Shown: in pieces, positions 1 to 11,620 of the stretch
Numbering within the stretch: position 1 is the stretch's first letter
Layout of the letters: each line of letters opens with the position of its first letter
Origin: Agarophyton chilense
Lineage: Eukaryota; Rhodophyta; Florideophyceae; Gracilariales; Gracilariaceae
Assembly: GCA_030374765.1 (NCBI GenBank)
Contig: JARGXX010000075.1
Location: forward strand, 1,178,001 to 1,242,000
Reading direction: 5' to 3'
Length of the DNA: 64,000 nt
Notes under the pieces: generated by a model
What the model was told of the DNA's origin: nothing
The model's database searches: none
The model's input: only the letters and a program-made list of their open reading frames with translations
Position numbers and translations under genes: made by a program

Positions 1-814
1 TCCCTTCACGAAGCGACGATAGACGTTCCATAAACCTATAAAGGATCGTACGTCTGTCTGGGATCGTGGCAACTTGACCTCCTGTATGGCTCTAATGTTG
101 CTAGGCGCAACCGCTACGGTACCAGGGCCTATGATGTGGTCCAGGTATTCAACCGTTCTGGTAAAAAAAGTCGCATTTGCGTAGCTTCAGCGTCACCCCC
201 GCCTCAGCTAGGGGGGTTAATACGGTGCGTACGTGAGCAAAATGCTCTTCTACCCATCTGGAGTAGATCATTACACCATCGATGTATACCAAGGCGGTTG
301 TCTATTTAGCCTTCGAAAGGATGATGTCCAGCGCCCTTTGAAATGTGTCTGGAGCATTGCACAACCCCAAAGGCATCTGCACGAAGCGAAACAAACCTGT
401 ATGGCACGTGAAGGTCGTTTTGTCTCGATCTTTCTCACCTACAGGTACCTGCCAATAACCACATTTGGCATCCAACGTGGTAAATATCTGCGTATCTCCC
501 AAGGAGTCGGTGCACTAATCCATCCTAGGTATAGGGTACGAATCTCTGATGGTCACGCTATTGAGCCTCCTGTAGTCCCCACAGACCCTCATACGGTTAT
601 CCCCTTTCTTCTGAACCAGAACCACGGGACTAGCCCAGTCCGAGTTGGCTGGTTCAATTACACCTTCTTGGAGCATTCGCTTCACTTCTTTGAGTTCTAC
701 CTCTCTCGCCTCCGGACCTGTACGGTATGGTTGCTGATAAATCGGCTTCGAGTCAGGGAGGAGCTCGATGCGATGCTTTGTGGCCTTAATTTGGCCCAGA
801 TGGCCTGACCACAT
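1..814 (-). pseudogene. gypsy reverse transcriptase region, partial
   Basis: The N-terminal RT motifs are clear: a YRTGPEAREVELKEVKRML-like entry, the segment SDWASPVVLVQKKGDNRMRV, then CGDYRRLNSVTIRDSYPIPR. Next come FTTLDAKCGYWQVPV, which holds the first catalytic Asp, and FVQMPLGLCNAPDTFQR. These are diagnostic of Ty3/gypsy RT. The region containing the YxDD-box equivalent follows at about 240-290. It is broken and is cut off by the window edge. Confidence 0.85.
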
Positions 815-949
815 GATTTCGAACTCCTCCAGGAGGTCGATAATACGGCCCCGCAGTTGGCCGTTATCTTCACCGATCTGGACTGTATCTTTCCATTGCC
901 TCTCAGGGTCAGGTTCCTCTTCTTTGTCTACCGATGCCTTATCGGTTAG

Positions 950-1870
950 CTATGATTCCAAGTTGGTATTTATCGATACCTTTGTGGTTGTGGACGCATT
1001 TGCGCACCCCCCTTCCTTACCGAAGGCGACCTCGCCGAGATCAGTGTGAGCTACGGTGAAGACACCTTGTGGTGCCGGTATTGCGATGCCAACATTGGTA
1101 TTTTTCGGCAACTTCACGTCATGACTGCTGAAGTTGCTGAGACACACCTTAAAGGGTTGATTTGGGATGTTTTCGACAATCCCGTTGGCCATCAAGGTGA
1201 GGTGTCGGTGTGCTAACCTCGGATGGTTTTGTATTATGACCAGCTCGGGGGTCGCACACGACACCAGTACCAATATTTGGTGCATTGGCGGGATAACAAC
1301 CTGTTTGGTAATGCGCACTTTGTTGGAGACCGTTTTGGTGGATATCGTCTTCTTCGGTTTGACGAACCATCCCCGTTTTGTTTCCGTATTACCTAAAATG
1401 GCAATTCGTCCCCCGTGACGTAGGGCGACGGTACGGGAACCTGGAAGGATTGCTTTGACATGTCTGTCAATGAAGTTCGTACCTAGTAGGAAGTCTATCG
1501 TTAAACGGTCGACAACAAATAATTTCAGTCTTACCTTGAGGTGTCCGAGCTGCATCACAGTGGTGAGCATACCTCGAAGGTTTAATGGGCGCTTATTTGC
1601 ATCCACCAGCGGGTTGTTATCGGGAGGTCGGCTCAAGTTCCGAAGTACCGCCTCAGGTATGACGCAGGAGTTCAGGACGTTTGAACCGGCCCCCGTACCC
1701 CACACGCAGGTGACCGGAACCGCAAGGCGATCGGAGAAACACATTGAAGCACGTACTTTATAGTTTTTGTACTTCATATGACAAACCGGAACTGGTTGTG
1801 ACGTGTTGTCTTCCACCTTCAAGGTTCTGGGTATCGATTGGCCTTCCAATTGCAGATGGGGTTCGGCCAT
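950..1870 (-). pseudogene. gypsy aspartic protease region
   Basis: A 306-residue open stretch contains GTGAGSNVL, which aligns with the retropepsin active-site motif (D-T/S-G-A-G-x-N). About 75 residues later comes FLLGTNFIDRH, the usual second motif of gypsy proteases (LLG.DFL/I.). The region lies between gag and RT, as expected for the group. The remaining sequence is a linker toward RT. As part of a fossil element it is taken as non-functional. Confidence 0.7.
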
Positions 1871-1989
1871 TACGCCAAGTATTCGGTGTTTCCCTCCTGT
1901 ACGGGAGAGGTTGAGTCCAAGTTTGGTGTTTCCTCGATGGTATTGACCTGTACCGGTGTGTGGGGTTGGAACCTATTTGGTGCTTGCGT

Positions 1990-4134
1990 TTAAGAGCCAT
2001 AGCGGCGTTTGTGATTCTGCATGCAAGCCTGAATCAACTGGTCTCTCATCCCTGGAGGTAAGTTAGCGCAATTTTTTTCCAAATGGTCTGTCGCGAGACA
2101 GAACCAGCAAACGAGGCCTCCGGTTTGGGGGTCTCGCGTTACCATTGAAGGGGGCTTCGAAACCTGGTTGGTTGGAGCAGTGGCGTAGGATGTGGGTGGC
2201 GAGTTATGGGAGCTCGCTCCTTGCATCCTCTGCGAGCTCATCGCACTTGACAGCGATGGTACCGAGTTTGGTGTACGCGTTGACGACGAATTTCCTACCG
2301 TCGAAGGTTTGGAGAACCGCCCCTGGGTCGCTACCAAGTGGATAGCGGTTCCTGTAGGTATACCGATGTGCGAGCGACCCTCTGAGGTTGTTGTGTCTTC
2401 AATTTCCAAGACCGACCTTTTTGGTTTATCCTTCGAGGTTGGAGGCACGGCTGGTCTCTTTCCCAGCTGAAGGGTATCTCCAAGTCCCTGTGAGTACCGA
2501 GCTAGCCCATTATAGTCTACCTTTTGGGTAGTGGCCAGGTAATTGCGTACCAGGGAACGGATCGCTTTATCGACATTGTCGGCAAATAGCAACTTTAACC
2601 TAGAAGTAGTGAACACATAACCACAACGAGTTACCAGATTCCAAAGCGCGAGCGAAAACTCCGATTCGGTTTGCCCAGACCTTTGATGGTAAGCCTCTCG
2701 GATAACCTCATCGGTGGCGTATGTTTTCAAAAGGAAATTGACCACCTCTGGGTATGACTCCAACATTTCTGTGCCATCCTTATCTATCGCGAAGGTAATG
2801 CCGCGGAGCCTACCCTGCAGCAAGTAGTATGCCTGTCTTTTAAGGTAAAACTGAAATAGCCACATAGCAGCGCCCTCGGAAAAACCATTTTGGTCACATG
2901 CAATCTTGTATTTCTGTAGAAACTCAATCACCGCAATAGGATCCGTATCTGTGAAGGTTGTGTCACCCATTTGGAAGCTGAGCTTCTTGTGTTGCTTATT
3001 AATCTTCTGAGCGACCTCTTGGGTGTATTCAGAAGACTTGTTGATCAACCGATAAGTCCTGTAATCAACCGCTTTGGTGAACATATCGTTCCACGGTTGG
3101 TGCACCTCCAGGTCTATTTCGGTGTCCGACTCAGAGTCGGGCGACTCATTGTATCGCTTTTTACCCTTACGGGTCCTTTTCGACGAATTCTTCGTCGACC
3201 TGTTCGGTTTCTTCTTCTTCTTACCTTTAAAGTCATCATCCGACGATGAACACGTATCGGAACTGGAGTCTGACGAGTCGGGGTCTGTATCGTCCTCTCG
3301 ATTCTTCCCCTCTTCGTCCTCCGCTTCTCCCCTTTTCGGTTTCTTCGTCGCTCATCTAACGAGTCAGACGAATCGTCCTTGGGACCACCTCCATGGGTAT
3401 TTTTTTTGAACGAAACCAGTAATTGGTGGCAGATAGATGTCTTGAGGATCTACCTTCCCTGGGACCTCTTGACTCTGCCTTGGACCTTGTAGGTACTCAC
3501 TATCAGTAGGTAAGTGTTTGGAATGGGTGGAAGGACCCATTTCGAACCCTTGTGGTATGCTCTTTGCGATGTTCACCTGTGTAGGTCGGGATTCTGCGAA
3601 TCCCTCGGAATCCCAAACGTCCTGCACAGCACGGTAAACATGCTCCATAGCATTTGTGAAGAGATACTGTTTCACCATTTCAGGTATCCTTTCCAATAGC
3701 TCTTAATCTGCTCGGTCAACCACAAGACGGGTAAATGCATCTACATCGATCGAGGGCGGAACCATCCGGGTATCCGACTTCTCCTTTAAGGTTAATGCAT
3801 GCTCAACCGCGAGGGTATCGAGCGCTTTCGCTCGCTCTTCGAGCTGATGCCATAGCTCCTCCGCTGCAACCTCAATTGGTAATTCCCTTTGAGGTTCCGT
3901 TGCCATAGGCGGCGGACCATGTACCAGAACGGTTTTGTCCCGAGGGTGCCAGAGCAGCTCCTCGGGGTTTTCCAGAATCGGTTGAGCCGATGCGGCTCCT
4001 TTAGGACCTTTATGGCTTGGCAGGGCGCTCGCACCACGCGTAGTTCTTTTAGGTGGTTCCATTTGGGACCAAGAGTGGTATCCTGTATTGCTTTGCGGGA
4101 TTTCCTGAAACCAAATAGGTGTACGAGCGTCCAA
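1990..4134 (-). pseudogene. gypsy gag region, broken
   Basis: The region encodes a capsid-like polyprotein. The longest open part (about 370 residues, ending at 1990) has a helical gag-like core followed by a Ser/Thr/Pro-rich tail and one zinc knuckle, CWFCLATDHLEKNC, of the CX2CX4HX4C type near its C-terminus. The upstream part toward 4134 is proline-rich and then charged and helical, and fits a gag N-terminus. The zinc knuckle and the position between LTR and protease support the call. It is broken by a few changes. Confidence 0.7.
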
Positions 4135-4189
4135 TCCTTCTCGGAATCTCGTGGGAACCGTGAAGATACGACGAAACCTAAAAATAATT

Positions 4190-4206
4190 CCTAAGTCGGG
4201 AGACCA
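4190..4206 (-). other. possible tRNA primer-binding site of the gypsy element
   Basis: Read on minus, TGGTCTCCCGACTTAGG begins three bases inside the LTR edge. A TGG start, pairing with the CCA tail of a tRNA, at this distance is the usual arrangement. I could not name the tRNA with confidence. Confidence 0.45.
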
Positions 4207-4209
4207 AAA

Positions 4210-4682
4210 TGTCGTACAATCACCTCTGGGTTACGCTACAGTCTTGTCTCGGGAGCGTGTTGACGCTCAACCTTAGAAGGTGGACGTAGTAAACCTCGAT
4301 GGTAACAAGGCACCGTGAAAACCCGCAGGGGCAAACGGCGGGGCAACTAGCCTATACAGTGTAGGTAAACGATAGTAGGCTTCAACGCGCGGGAAAGCCT
4401 GTGTGGTAGGTGAGAAACGATGATCCAAAAGGTATCGTCGTGACCCAAGTGGTGCCTATCTTTATCAGATTAAGATGAGGGAGGTGCAGTTCTCAATATG
4501 CAGTGGACTGCACTCTCCAGATCACCCGGGAGGTGCTAGCAAGGCACGGTCTCTGACCTAGTGTCAGAGACCTGGCCAGCACTGGCTACAGTGCCAGGTG
4601 GCCACTCCACTACTGTACTTAAATAAATATAATTACAATTACAAGTACTAACAATTACTCAACCAGAAGGTACATGTCGACA
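4210..4682 (-). repeat. 5' LTR of the gypsy element
   Basis: On the plus strand this block starts TGTCGTAC and ends GTCGACA, giving 5-bp TGTCG/CGACA inverted ends of the usual TG..CA type, 473 bp apart. An AT-rich stretch at 4619-4645 would read as a TATA-like element in minus orientation. The second LTR lies outside the window, so the boundaries rest on the inverted ends and on the neighbouring primer-site candidate. Confidence 0.65.
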
Positions 4683-4764
4683 CTACACGTGGCTGACAAC
4701 ACCTAGATGGTAGCTCGCTTGGAGCTGCATGGCCGATGATCCCTCGCATTCATCACCTACAGGG

Positions 4765-7700
4765 TCAGTGTAGTATATTGACAACCTCAAAGGTCAGAAC
4801 TTCTGCCACTATACGACACCATGTTGTGTGAGTTGTTGTCTCGGTAGCGGCGATGTATTTGGCCTCGGCTGTTGGTATTGATACTATGTTCTGCTTGCTG
4901 GATGTCCAGGATATTGGTGTGGATTGTATGCAATGTACCGTTCCAGACATCGACTTTCGGTTTCTTTCATTTGAGAAATCGGCGTCGCTGTACGCCTCGA
5001 GGAGGTTTCGATTTTTCTGGTGTTGTTGAGTTGTAGGGAAGAATAACCCATGGGTTCTGGTTCTTTTGAGATATCGCAGAAGGCTTTTATGTCTTCTTGG
5101 TGGTGCTGCTGGGGGTTCGCCATGTGCTACGCAAAACGGTTGGTTGTGTAAGCTATGTCGGGTCTTTTGCATTCTTTTATGTAACGTATTTCGCCGAGTA
5201 TCGTTCTGTATTGTGTGGCGGCGGTGGGTGTGAGTTTCTGTGTGGGATGTTGTTGGTCCAGGATCTTTAAATTATTGTACTGCATGAGGTTGGGATTGCA
5301 CTCATGCATATGTGTTTGTTGCAAAATGGCGTCTATTGCGTCAGGTTGCCAAATGTGCGTGCCGTCTTTTGTGCGTGAGATTGTCCAGTTAAGGAAGCGT
5401 GTGGGGGGACCCAGACGTTTGATTTTGTATTTAGTGAGCATGTTATGATACTGTTTGTCGATTAAGGATTGTTTGGATGCGAGTACCAGAAAGTCATCAA
5501 TGGTGGTACTGACAATTGTGTATCCTTCGTCTGTTTTCAGTGTGTAGAGGCAGGGGTCGTGTTCGTAACTGACGAATCCTTGGATGGACAGAAACTGCTT
5601 TAACCCATGGTTGTAATAGTAAGCTGCGGGGGGGGGGCGTATAGGTTTCCGACAAAACGTCCTTATTTGCTGGCGTGTTGATATGTTCCGTCAAAGTTGG
5701 GCATCTAATTGACATATACTGGCCGATCATCTTGATACTTTTCGTGAAGATAGACGGACTTGATGTCGAAGTGTTCCAGGGGAAGGTTGAAGGTGGCGTT
5801 CAGTGCTAGTAACATTCGTTGAGTGGTGCGATCTGCGGTATATGTTGTTCTGTGTTGGGGGTCGTAGTGTAGCCCGGGTTTCATGAGGTCGCCGCGTAGG
5901 TTGCAGCGTGCCTTTCGTTGCATGATGTGTCCTTATGCTGACCGTTTGCATCTGTATATTATCATGAGTGGGATGATTGCTTCTGGAGGTGGTTAAAACT
6001 CTGGATGAAGGCAGTCATTGCTTTTGTAGGCGTCGATGTTGCCAAGTTCCTGATCATGTGCGGTGCTCCAATTCTTAGCGTCGGGGTATCGGCGTGCTTC
6101 TTGAAGGTTCGCCGGAGCTGGCGTGTTGAGTTGTATGTTGGTGGGCGTGGGTTGTCTGTGATTTGATCTGGCTTTGAAGGCTTTGGTTATTTTTGTCGTG
6201 GGATCGGTGTGAGTATTGTAGGGGTGGAAGTCGTTTTCTTGTATTTGGTGGTATGTGTTGTTCGCTAGGTTGAGAACTACTATGTGGGAAAGTGAGGTAC
6301 CGTACATATACCGAGCTGGTGCTGCTCGTGTCTGCAGTTTTTTTTTGGAGAGTATACGGGAAGTGTCCCGAGTTGCCCAAAGGTGAAGAGTTTGGGGAGG
6401 GTGGATTTGGTTCGATACTATAGTTGGAATGGAGAGTTGTTGGTGGCTGTGTGATACAGTAGATTGTATTTGAAGATGGTGTCCCGAGCCTCATATTCCC
6501 AATAGGTGCCGTCTAGTCCAGCTGAGATAAAAACTGATCGAACAGAGTCCATGATTGTACTCTTGAGCCTCTCGGCTATGCCGTTTTCTTGCGGTTGGTG
6601 CGGTGTGCGCAGGTGGTGACGGGTTTTGTGTAGGTTGTAGATGATCTGCATTGTTTTGGACGTGTATTCCTTGGCATCATCGCTGAGGAAGTCTTGTAGT
6701 GGGTGTTTCATTGTGTTTAGGAGGTGGTGCAGCTTGTTGTCGATGTGATGTGGGATATCCTTTCTGTTCTTTATGAAGTGGGCTATTGCAAATTTGCTTG
6801 TGGCGCAAACGATTAGTAGCATATGGTTGTTTCCGTGTGTCGATTTGGGGGTGATCAAGCCACAGGTGTCGGATCTCATGTACTCGCCTGTGTGATATGT
6901 GTGTTGTTTGCTTTTATGCGGGGCTGGTTGTTGTTTTGCGTGCGCACATGCGCTGCAGATGAGTTGGAAGTCATGTGGGAGTGAGGAGGGCATTCTGGGT
7001 ATTAGGCGTTGGCTGGCGGTGAGAGCAAGCTTTGGGGGATGTGCGTGATTCAGGCATAAGTGCCAGTTGTGCGCAGCCAGCTGAATGTTTGAGTGTTGCT
7101 GTCTTTTGATTGGTTGCGAAGTTCCTTTAGGTTCCGTTTGCCGTGTGGTGTTCTTGGTTTGTCAGTGATGGGTGGCGAGAGTGTAATGTGAGTGGCCATG
7201 GAAGGGAAGGTGAGGGAGGTATTTGAAGTGGGTATTTGTCGCTTCGAGGATTTGGCGCGTGTGTATCTTAATTGTATGGCTCGTGCTGTTCGAGCTTTGG
7301 TACTATTTCTGATGCTGGCTTCGACACTGTATTGATTGTGTCTCCACTTGGCCATGGCAACTAGCTCTGGAGGAGTCTTACTGGTGTTTACAACGTATCT
7401 TTGTTTGGCTGTGAACATGGCCAGGCCATATCGAGCTGCGAGATCGTTAGCGGAGATGAGATTATGTCTGATATGCGCGTTGGCAACGGTTTCTGTGTGA
7501 AGAGAATTATTGTTGTTCGTTCGCAGATGCAGCAGTCCACTGTGTGTGCATTGAGTCTTGTATTGTGTGGCGGATTGTGTTAGGATGGGTATTCGAAGTC
7601 GATTCATGGAAGGGTGGGGGTCTGTGATGTGGAAGGGGTGTGCACCGCTGTAGAGTACGAACGGACTGTTAACTTCGGGGTCTCTTTCGGATGGAACATC

Positions 7701-8600
7701 GACGTTGTGGTGTTGGGGATGAGGCGGTGTTGCATGGGGGGGTAGATGATTTGTTGGGGTCCTGCTTGTATGTAGTGGGCTTCTGGTGTGGGGGAACTGA
7801 ATTAAGGGTGTTCTTGATCCCTGAATTGCGCATTGGTGTGGTTGCAACGTATTCCTAGCGCCTTATGGTAGTTGCAGAGCTGATTCTATGGTATGCGTCG
7901 TACTGGGTAGGTGTTGCGGCGTTGGTTAGGATGGTTTGTGTACCTGGTATTCTGAGCGCCATAGTCCCTAGTGTATCGCAAAGTGGTTGAACTTGTGGAG
8001 GGTCCTGGTTGGGTGGATTGATAGAGGTTGCTGAGTGACTTGAAGACTCTGGTGAAGTTTCGGATTGTGGTGGGCTTGATGGAGATAATGTGACCGAGAA
8101 TTGGTGTGAGGGTGTCAGGTGTCTTGAGTCCTGCTATGATGAATTCAATGGTGGTGTCTTCATCGGCGATGTTGGGGTAGCGTGTTGCCACCATTTTCTG
8201 TCTCACGGTGGGTTGTTTCTTGAGATAGCTGTCGATCTTCGTCGCTGATAGAACCCGGGTTTTCTTGGACTCGAAGAGTTTTAGTTCTGCTACGTCATTG
8301 GGAGGTGCTGAACTACTTTGGATATGGGGAAGAGATTCAATGGTGGCGGCATAGGTTTTGAGTGCTAAGTACCATAGAGCATAGTTTTTTGTGTCTAGGT
8401 CTGGGATGCGGTGCGTTTTGTCTGACTCCATTGGGAAGGTGGAGGTTGTGCTGGTGGTTTGATGCTGTTGTGTGGTGTCTCGTGCTTCGTGTGTGTCGTT
8501 GTGCGTGAGTATGGCGCTGGTATAGAGTTGTTGTATGGTGGTGTCTTTTCTGAGTTCGCGCCCCAAGCGGCGGTCGAGGCGGTGGTTTGTGTAATCCGTG
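4765..8600 (-). pseudogene. copia relic A gag-pol region, broken
   Basis: Parts in minus-strand order: a gag part (about 8440-7890) with the copia-like NYALWYLALKTYAATI segment; a protease/pre-integrase part (about 7850-7050); an integrase core (about 6990-6420) with CSACAHAKQ for the zinc-binding end and SDDAKEY and NGIAERLKSTI around the second Asp and the Glu; RT (about 6300-5130) with FDIKSVYLHEKY and TIDDFLVLAS; and RNase H (about 5170-4765) with AYSDADFSNERNRKSMSG and TAEAKYIAATE. All major copia parts are recognisable. It is a decayed fossil. Confidence 0.8.
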
Positions 8601-8612
8601 GTGGAGTTCCTA

Positions 8613-8628
8613 GAGATGGCCCATAATC
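8613..8628 (-). other. primer-binding site of copia relic A, initiator tRNA-Met anticodon-arm type
   Basis: Directly inside the LTR edge, minus reads GATTATGGGCCATCTC. The first eleven bases match GGTTATGGGCC, the Drosophila copia-type site, with one difference. That site pairs with the internal anticodon arm of initiator tRNA-Met, not with its CCA end. Confidence 0.6.
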
Positions 8629-8857
8629 TGTTAGTGGAAGGCACTGACTTTCAACTTTACTTCGTCGTCGTCGTCGCTTCACTATAGTACTGTTCTGTCA
8701 CTTTAATGCTGTTTGACAGTTTTGACAGACGCTGAGCTCTAGTCAATTCAGATTTATTTGTCCTTGGGAATGACAACCGCTTCTTCGGTCATGGCGCATA
8801 TTGACTACCTGAGGTTGCTGGTCATGTATTCTAACAAGCTCTGTACTTCAGTCAACA
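8629..8857 (-). repeat. 5' LTR of copia relic A
   Basis: The plus-strand ends are TGTTAGTGG and AGTCAACA, so on minus the LTR starts TGTTGACTG and ends CACTAACA, 229 bp in all. It is followed immediately by a primer site. On minus it contains AATAAA within GACAAATAAATC, a possible poly(A) signal, and a short GTC/CGA microsatellite (8661-8676). The boundaries rest on the inverted ends and the abutting primer site, because the second LTR is not in the window. Confidence 0.7.
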
Positions 8858-9549
8858 TACATGTCACCTTTCACAACCCCGATGCAAACCAAAACGGAAA
8901 CCAACGCAAAGACTTCGTGTCCCCATGGGAGAATTAAAATCCGCCGCACAACAGTAGGCAAACCATCAAATCGAATGCAATATCTATCGGGCACGTCTAA
9001 AACAACCTGCTGTCTTCCAATGACATTACCCACAGATTTAACTCATAGCCCTCACAGAGGCTGAAGAATACATAAGCGTCTCCCAAACTCAATACCCACA
9101 ATTTTAACTACAGCCTAATGGGGAAATCGATAGTATTTCCTTCGTGGTTCTCTTATAAATGGACCCAAAGCCTTAATTTTTACGCAAAATTGCGTGAAGA
9201 CGCCGCCGATGTCACAAAAACACCATTGAAACCCATCTCAAAGAAACAAATATATCCAAAGTAACAATTACATCCAAAATTATTCACAAATAGATGCACA
9301 AGCCCCCTCCTGTTACATATCAGACCGCTGTTTCAACGGCATCTCAAATGCTCCGCACACTTCACAGCCTTATGAGCTCTTTCCCTCTCACCAACACGCA
9401 AAGGATACCACACCAATGGCTCATACGCTTAAATCACGTACATCCAAAGAAACTTGCCCTCAAGGCAAAGAATACACTCATTCCGACATTATTCGCTACA
9501 ATATCACACGATAAAAAGCTCGGTTGCAGCCGTTTAAATCACGCCAGCC
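8858..9549. other. unassigned spacer between copia relics A and B
   Basis: No recognisable gene. Two overlapping short open stretches (8861-9064 plus, 8848-9033 minus) have no family features I can name. The right part may be the worn 5' end of relic B, but I could not match it. The 5 bp after the LTR of A (TACAT, 8858-8862) is its candidate target duplication on this side. Confidence 0.4.
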
Positions 9550-11370
9550 TGCATACCTCACCTCACAAACTCACAAGTTATCAATACCCCACGGGAGCAT
9601 TTGTCAGCTTAGAAACGTGTGTTCCCAAAAATCCCATATCCACATACGGAGACAATCATACCTTAAGCGTCATATGCGTTAGGAGCTGTTTCGCCAGGGG
9701 TCATTTCATCCAATATTGCAATGAAACAACACAACACATTATGCGGATCTGCAAGAATTTGCACGTATCGCTCGCCCGCAGGAACAAAAAACAGGCCAGT
9801 GGATCGATGCCCGAAAGCTTTTTTCTTCCCTCATCGTCCAGGCTTTATTTTTGTACCCAAGGTAGACAAGGTTTCTCAATTCGAAGCTGCGAACACTGTC
9901 TCTACGTCGCATAGAATTAATAATCCTGCAACGAGTTTGATAGAGTCACACACATTTATCAAAGTCTTCAGCACATAGCGCAGCACATGCAACACAATCT
10001 CATTCACTTCCGCAGCGGAAATGTCAAGTCGAATGGAACAAATGTATAACAACATGTATTACAACGCCTCCTCAGCACATCACATCAGCCCCAAGAGAAC
10101 TCTATAGCTAATCACTTCAATCGCACAGTCATTAATTTCGTCAGAGCAATATTAGACAAATCCCAACGTGATACAAAATACTGAGAAGACGCAGCAAGAG
10201 GCACAGTATTCAAACATTATTTAATCCACAACTCAATTACAGGAACTTCTTTTTTCCGCATGTGGCATGAACACAATCCGTCAATCAACAGGTTCTGCAC
10301 CGTCAGCGAACTGTGTATGAAACAAAGAAAAAACTGAAACCTCTCTCTTATCCGGCAAGGTATAGGTACGCTACATCTCTCGAACGCATCGTATTATTAA
10401 GTATCCGTACCAAATAGGACCGATTCATTAGGTCTGGCAGACTTCTAGCACCATCACCAGCAAACAGACCCCGTAATTGACACAATCGAATCTTTTGAAG
10501 CACGAGCCACTTTTCGCCCAACAACTCCCATCAATATAGAAATAGACACACCATCATCAGCCAATTTATCTCAACCACGAAAATATCCTGACGCAAAGCC
10601 ATAGAGGGCATCACACGACTCTGAAATAATCAACAATGAACAACAGAATGGCACCCAGTAGCTCCCCTCAGAGTTCATACCGCCAAAGCATCCGATCATT
10701 CCACTCATAGTGTTTTACCGATACAAGCGCGACGCAGACGGTCACATTATTCATCCAAATTCCAGATGAAATATCCGCGGAGACCTTATGAAACCAGACA
10801 TACACTACAATCCAGAGCCCATCACCACACGTACTGCTGACAGGGCCGCACAAACACTACCCATCGTTCTTTATACCACAAACGACCTATCTCTTGATAA
10901 TTTGAATATAACGTCCGCTTACTCACATAAAAACTACGAACATTATCGCCCAGTTTATGTTCATCTAATGCGGGACTTTGATGGTACCTATCTGCACACT
11001 GTAATATACGACAGAAAAGTAAACAAGCAATATGGCTCTCCGACAGCTGCTTACTCCTACAACTATGGACTTTAAAAAGTTCCTCACCCGACACAAATTG
11101 TTTCAATCAGAGCATGACCCCTGCCTCTACATTCGCAACACCGATATAGGCTTCACGCTAGTGAGCACTATCATAGAAGACTTCTTAGAGCTCGCATCCA
11201 ACAAAAAACTAGTAGACCACCTCCGCAGCCAGCTACCTATGATGTAGAAAGTGAAAAGCCTGCGCATCCTGACAAGATTTCTAAATTGTAAAATCATTCA
11301 CTTACCAGAATATAGCATGCATATCGCTCAACCGGTTGCACTCTGTGGGCGCCATCTTTGAATTTGACGC
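9550..11370 (+). mobile_element. Ty1/copia relic B, strongly decayed
   Basis: Plus-strand remains related to relic A. At about 9580-9760 the integrase segment around GDNHTLSVICV and GHFIQY aligns with GNNHMLLIVCA and AHFIK of A. At about 10,500-10,600 a segment with ANLSQPRKYPDAK matches ANLQEARRYPDAK. At 10,788-11,250 RT remains include LDNLNITSAYSHKNYE, against LEHFDIKSVYLHEKYQ in A, and the equivalent of its DD box. RT-end similarity (LTRFLNCKI against PTRFLNWTI) continues to about 11,330. Gag and LTRs were not recognised. It is broken many times (more than ten) and is probably the oldest LTR element in the window. Confidence 0.7.
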
Positions 11371-11539
11371 TGTAGGCTAGACGTTACAGTAAACTTCGGC
11401 GAATATGAGCCTTCTCCGTTACTGAATGGCCCAGATAGATGAAATGAGATGTAATATTTCGATATAAATTTCTTCTTCTCGATCTTCTTAAACCAACGCC
11501 ACCAAAGACTTATCCATCAATAGTCACTAGGGGTCAGAT

Positions 11540-11620
11540 ACGCTTGCTTCCGGTCAGACACTCCGGATGTGTAACAATTTCTTCAGCTTTCTTACTTCTG
11601 CGTTAACCAGAAGCAAGCGT
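11540..11620. repeat. short inverted repeat
   Basis: ACGCTTGCTTCCGGT (11,540-11,554) pairs with AACCAGAAGCAAGCGT (11,605-11,620) with one wobble-type difference, enclosing about 50 bases. It may be the remains of a small non-autonomous DNA element or a chance hairpin. Confidence 0.5.

Larger units (their letters stand above)
1..4682 (-). mobile_element. Ty3/gypsy LTR retrotransposon, 5' part (3' end off the window)
   Basis: Reading on the minus strand, the order is LTR (4210-4682), a possible primer site, a gag region, an aspartic protease region and the start of reverse transcriptase, which runs off the left edge. Protease before RT, with RT motifs of the Ty3/gypsy type, gives the family. 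Whether integrase follows RT, as in this group, cannot be seen. The element is broken, with roughly four or five breaks in the visible part. Its right end lies directly against the RNase H end of copia relic A, so it probably inserted into that older element. It is then younger than relic A, but its decay shows it is not recent. Confidence 0.85.
4683..8857 (-). mobile_element. Ty1/copia relic A
   Basis: This is an old minus-strand copia element with a 5' LTR at 8629-8857, a primer site at 8613-8628, and then gag, protease, integrase, RT and RNase H down to about 4765. Integrase before RT identifies the copia group. The 3' LTR is not seen; the gypsy element begins where the 3' end of A should continue, so the rest is probably left of the window. 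The coding part is broken, with about eight to ten breaks. Confidence 0.8.

Noticed and set aside
3074-3409. 111-codon plus-strand open frame rich in Ser/Phe
   Set aside because: Antisense to the gypsy gag region; its composition mirrors the acidic and basic runs of the other strand.
8848-9064. Overlapping short open frames on both strands that look protein-like
   Set aside because: About 60 codons each with no recognisable motif and no supporting context; not called as genes.
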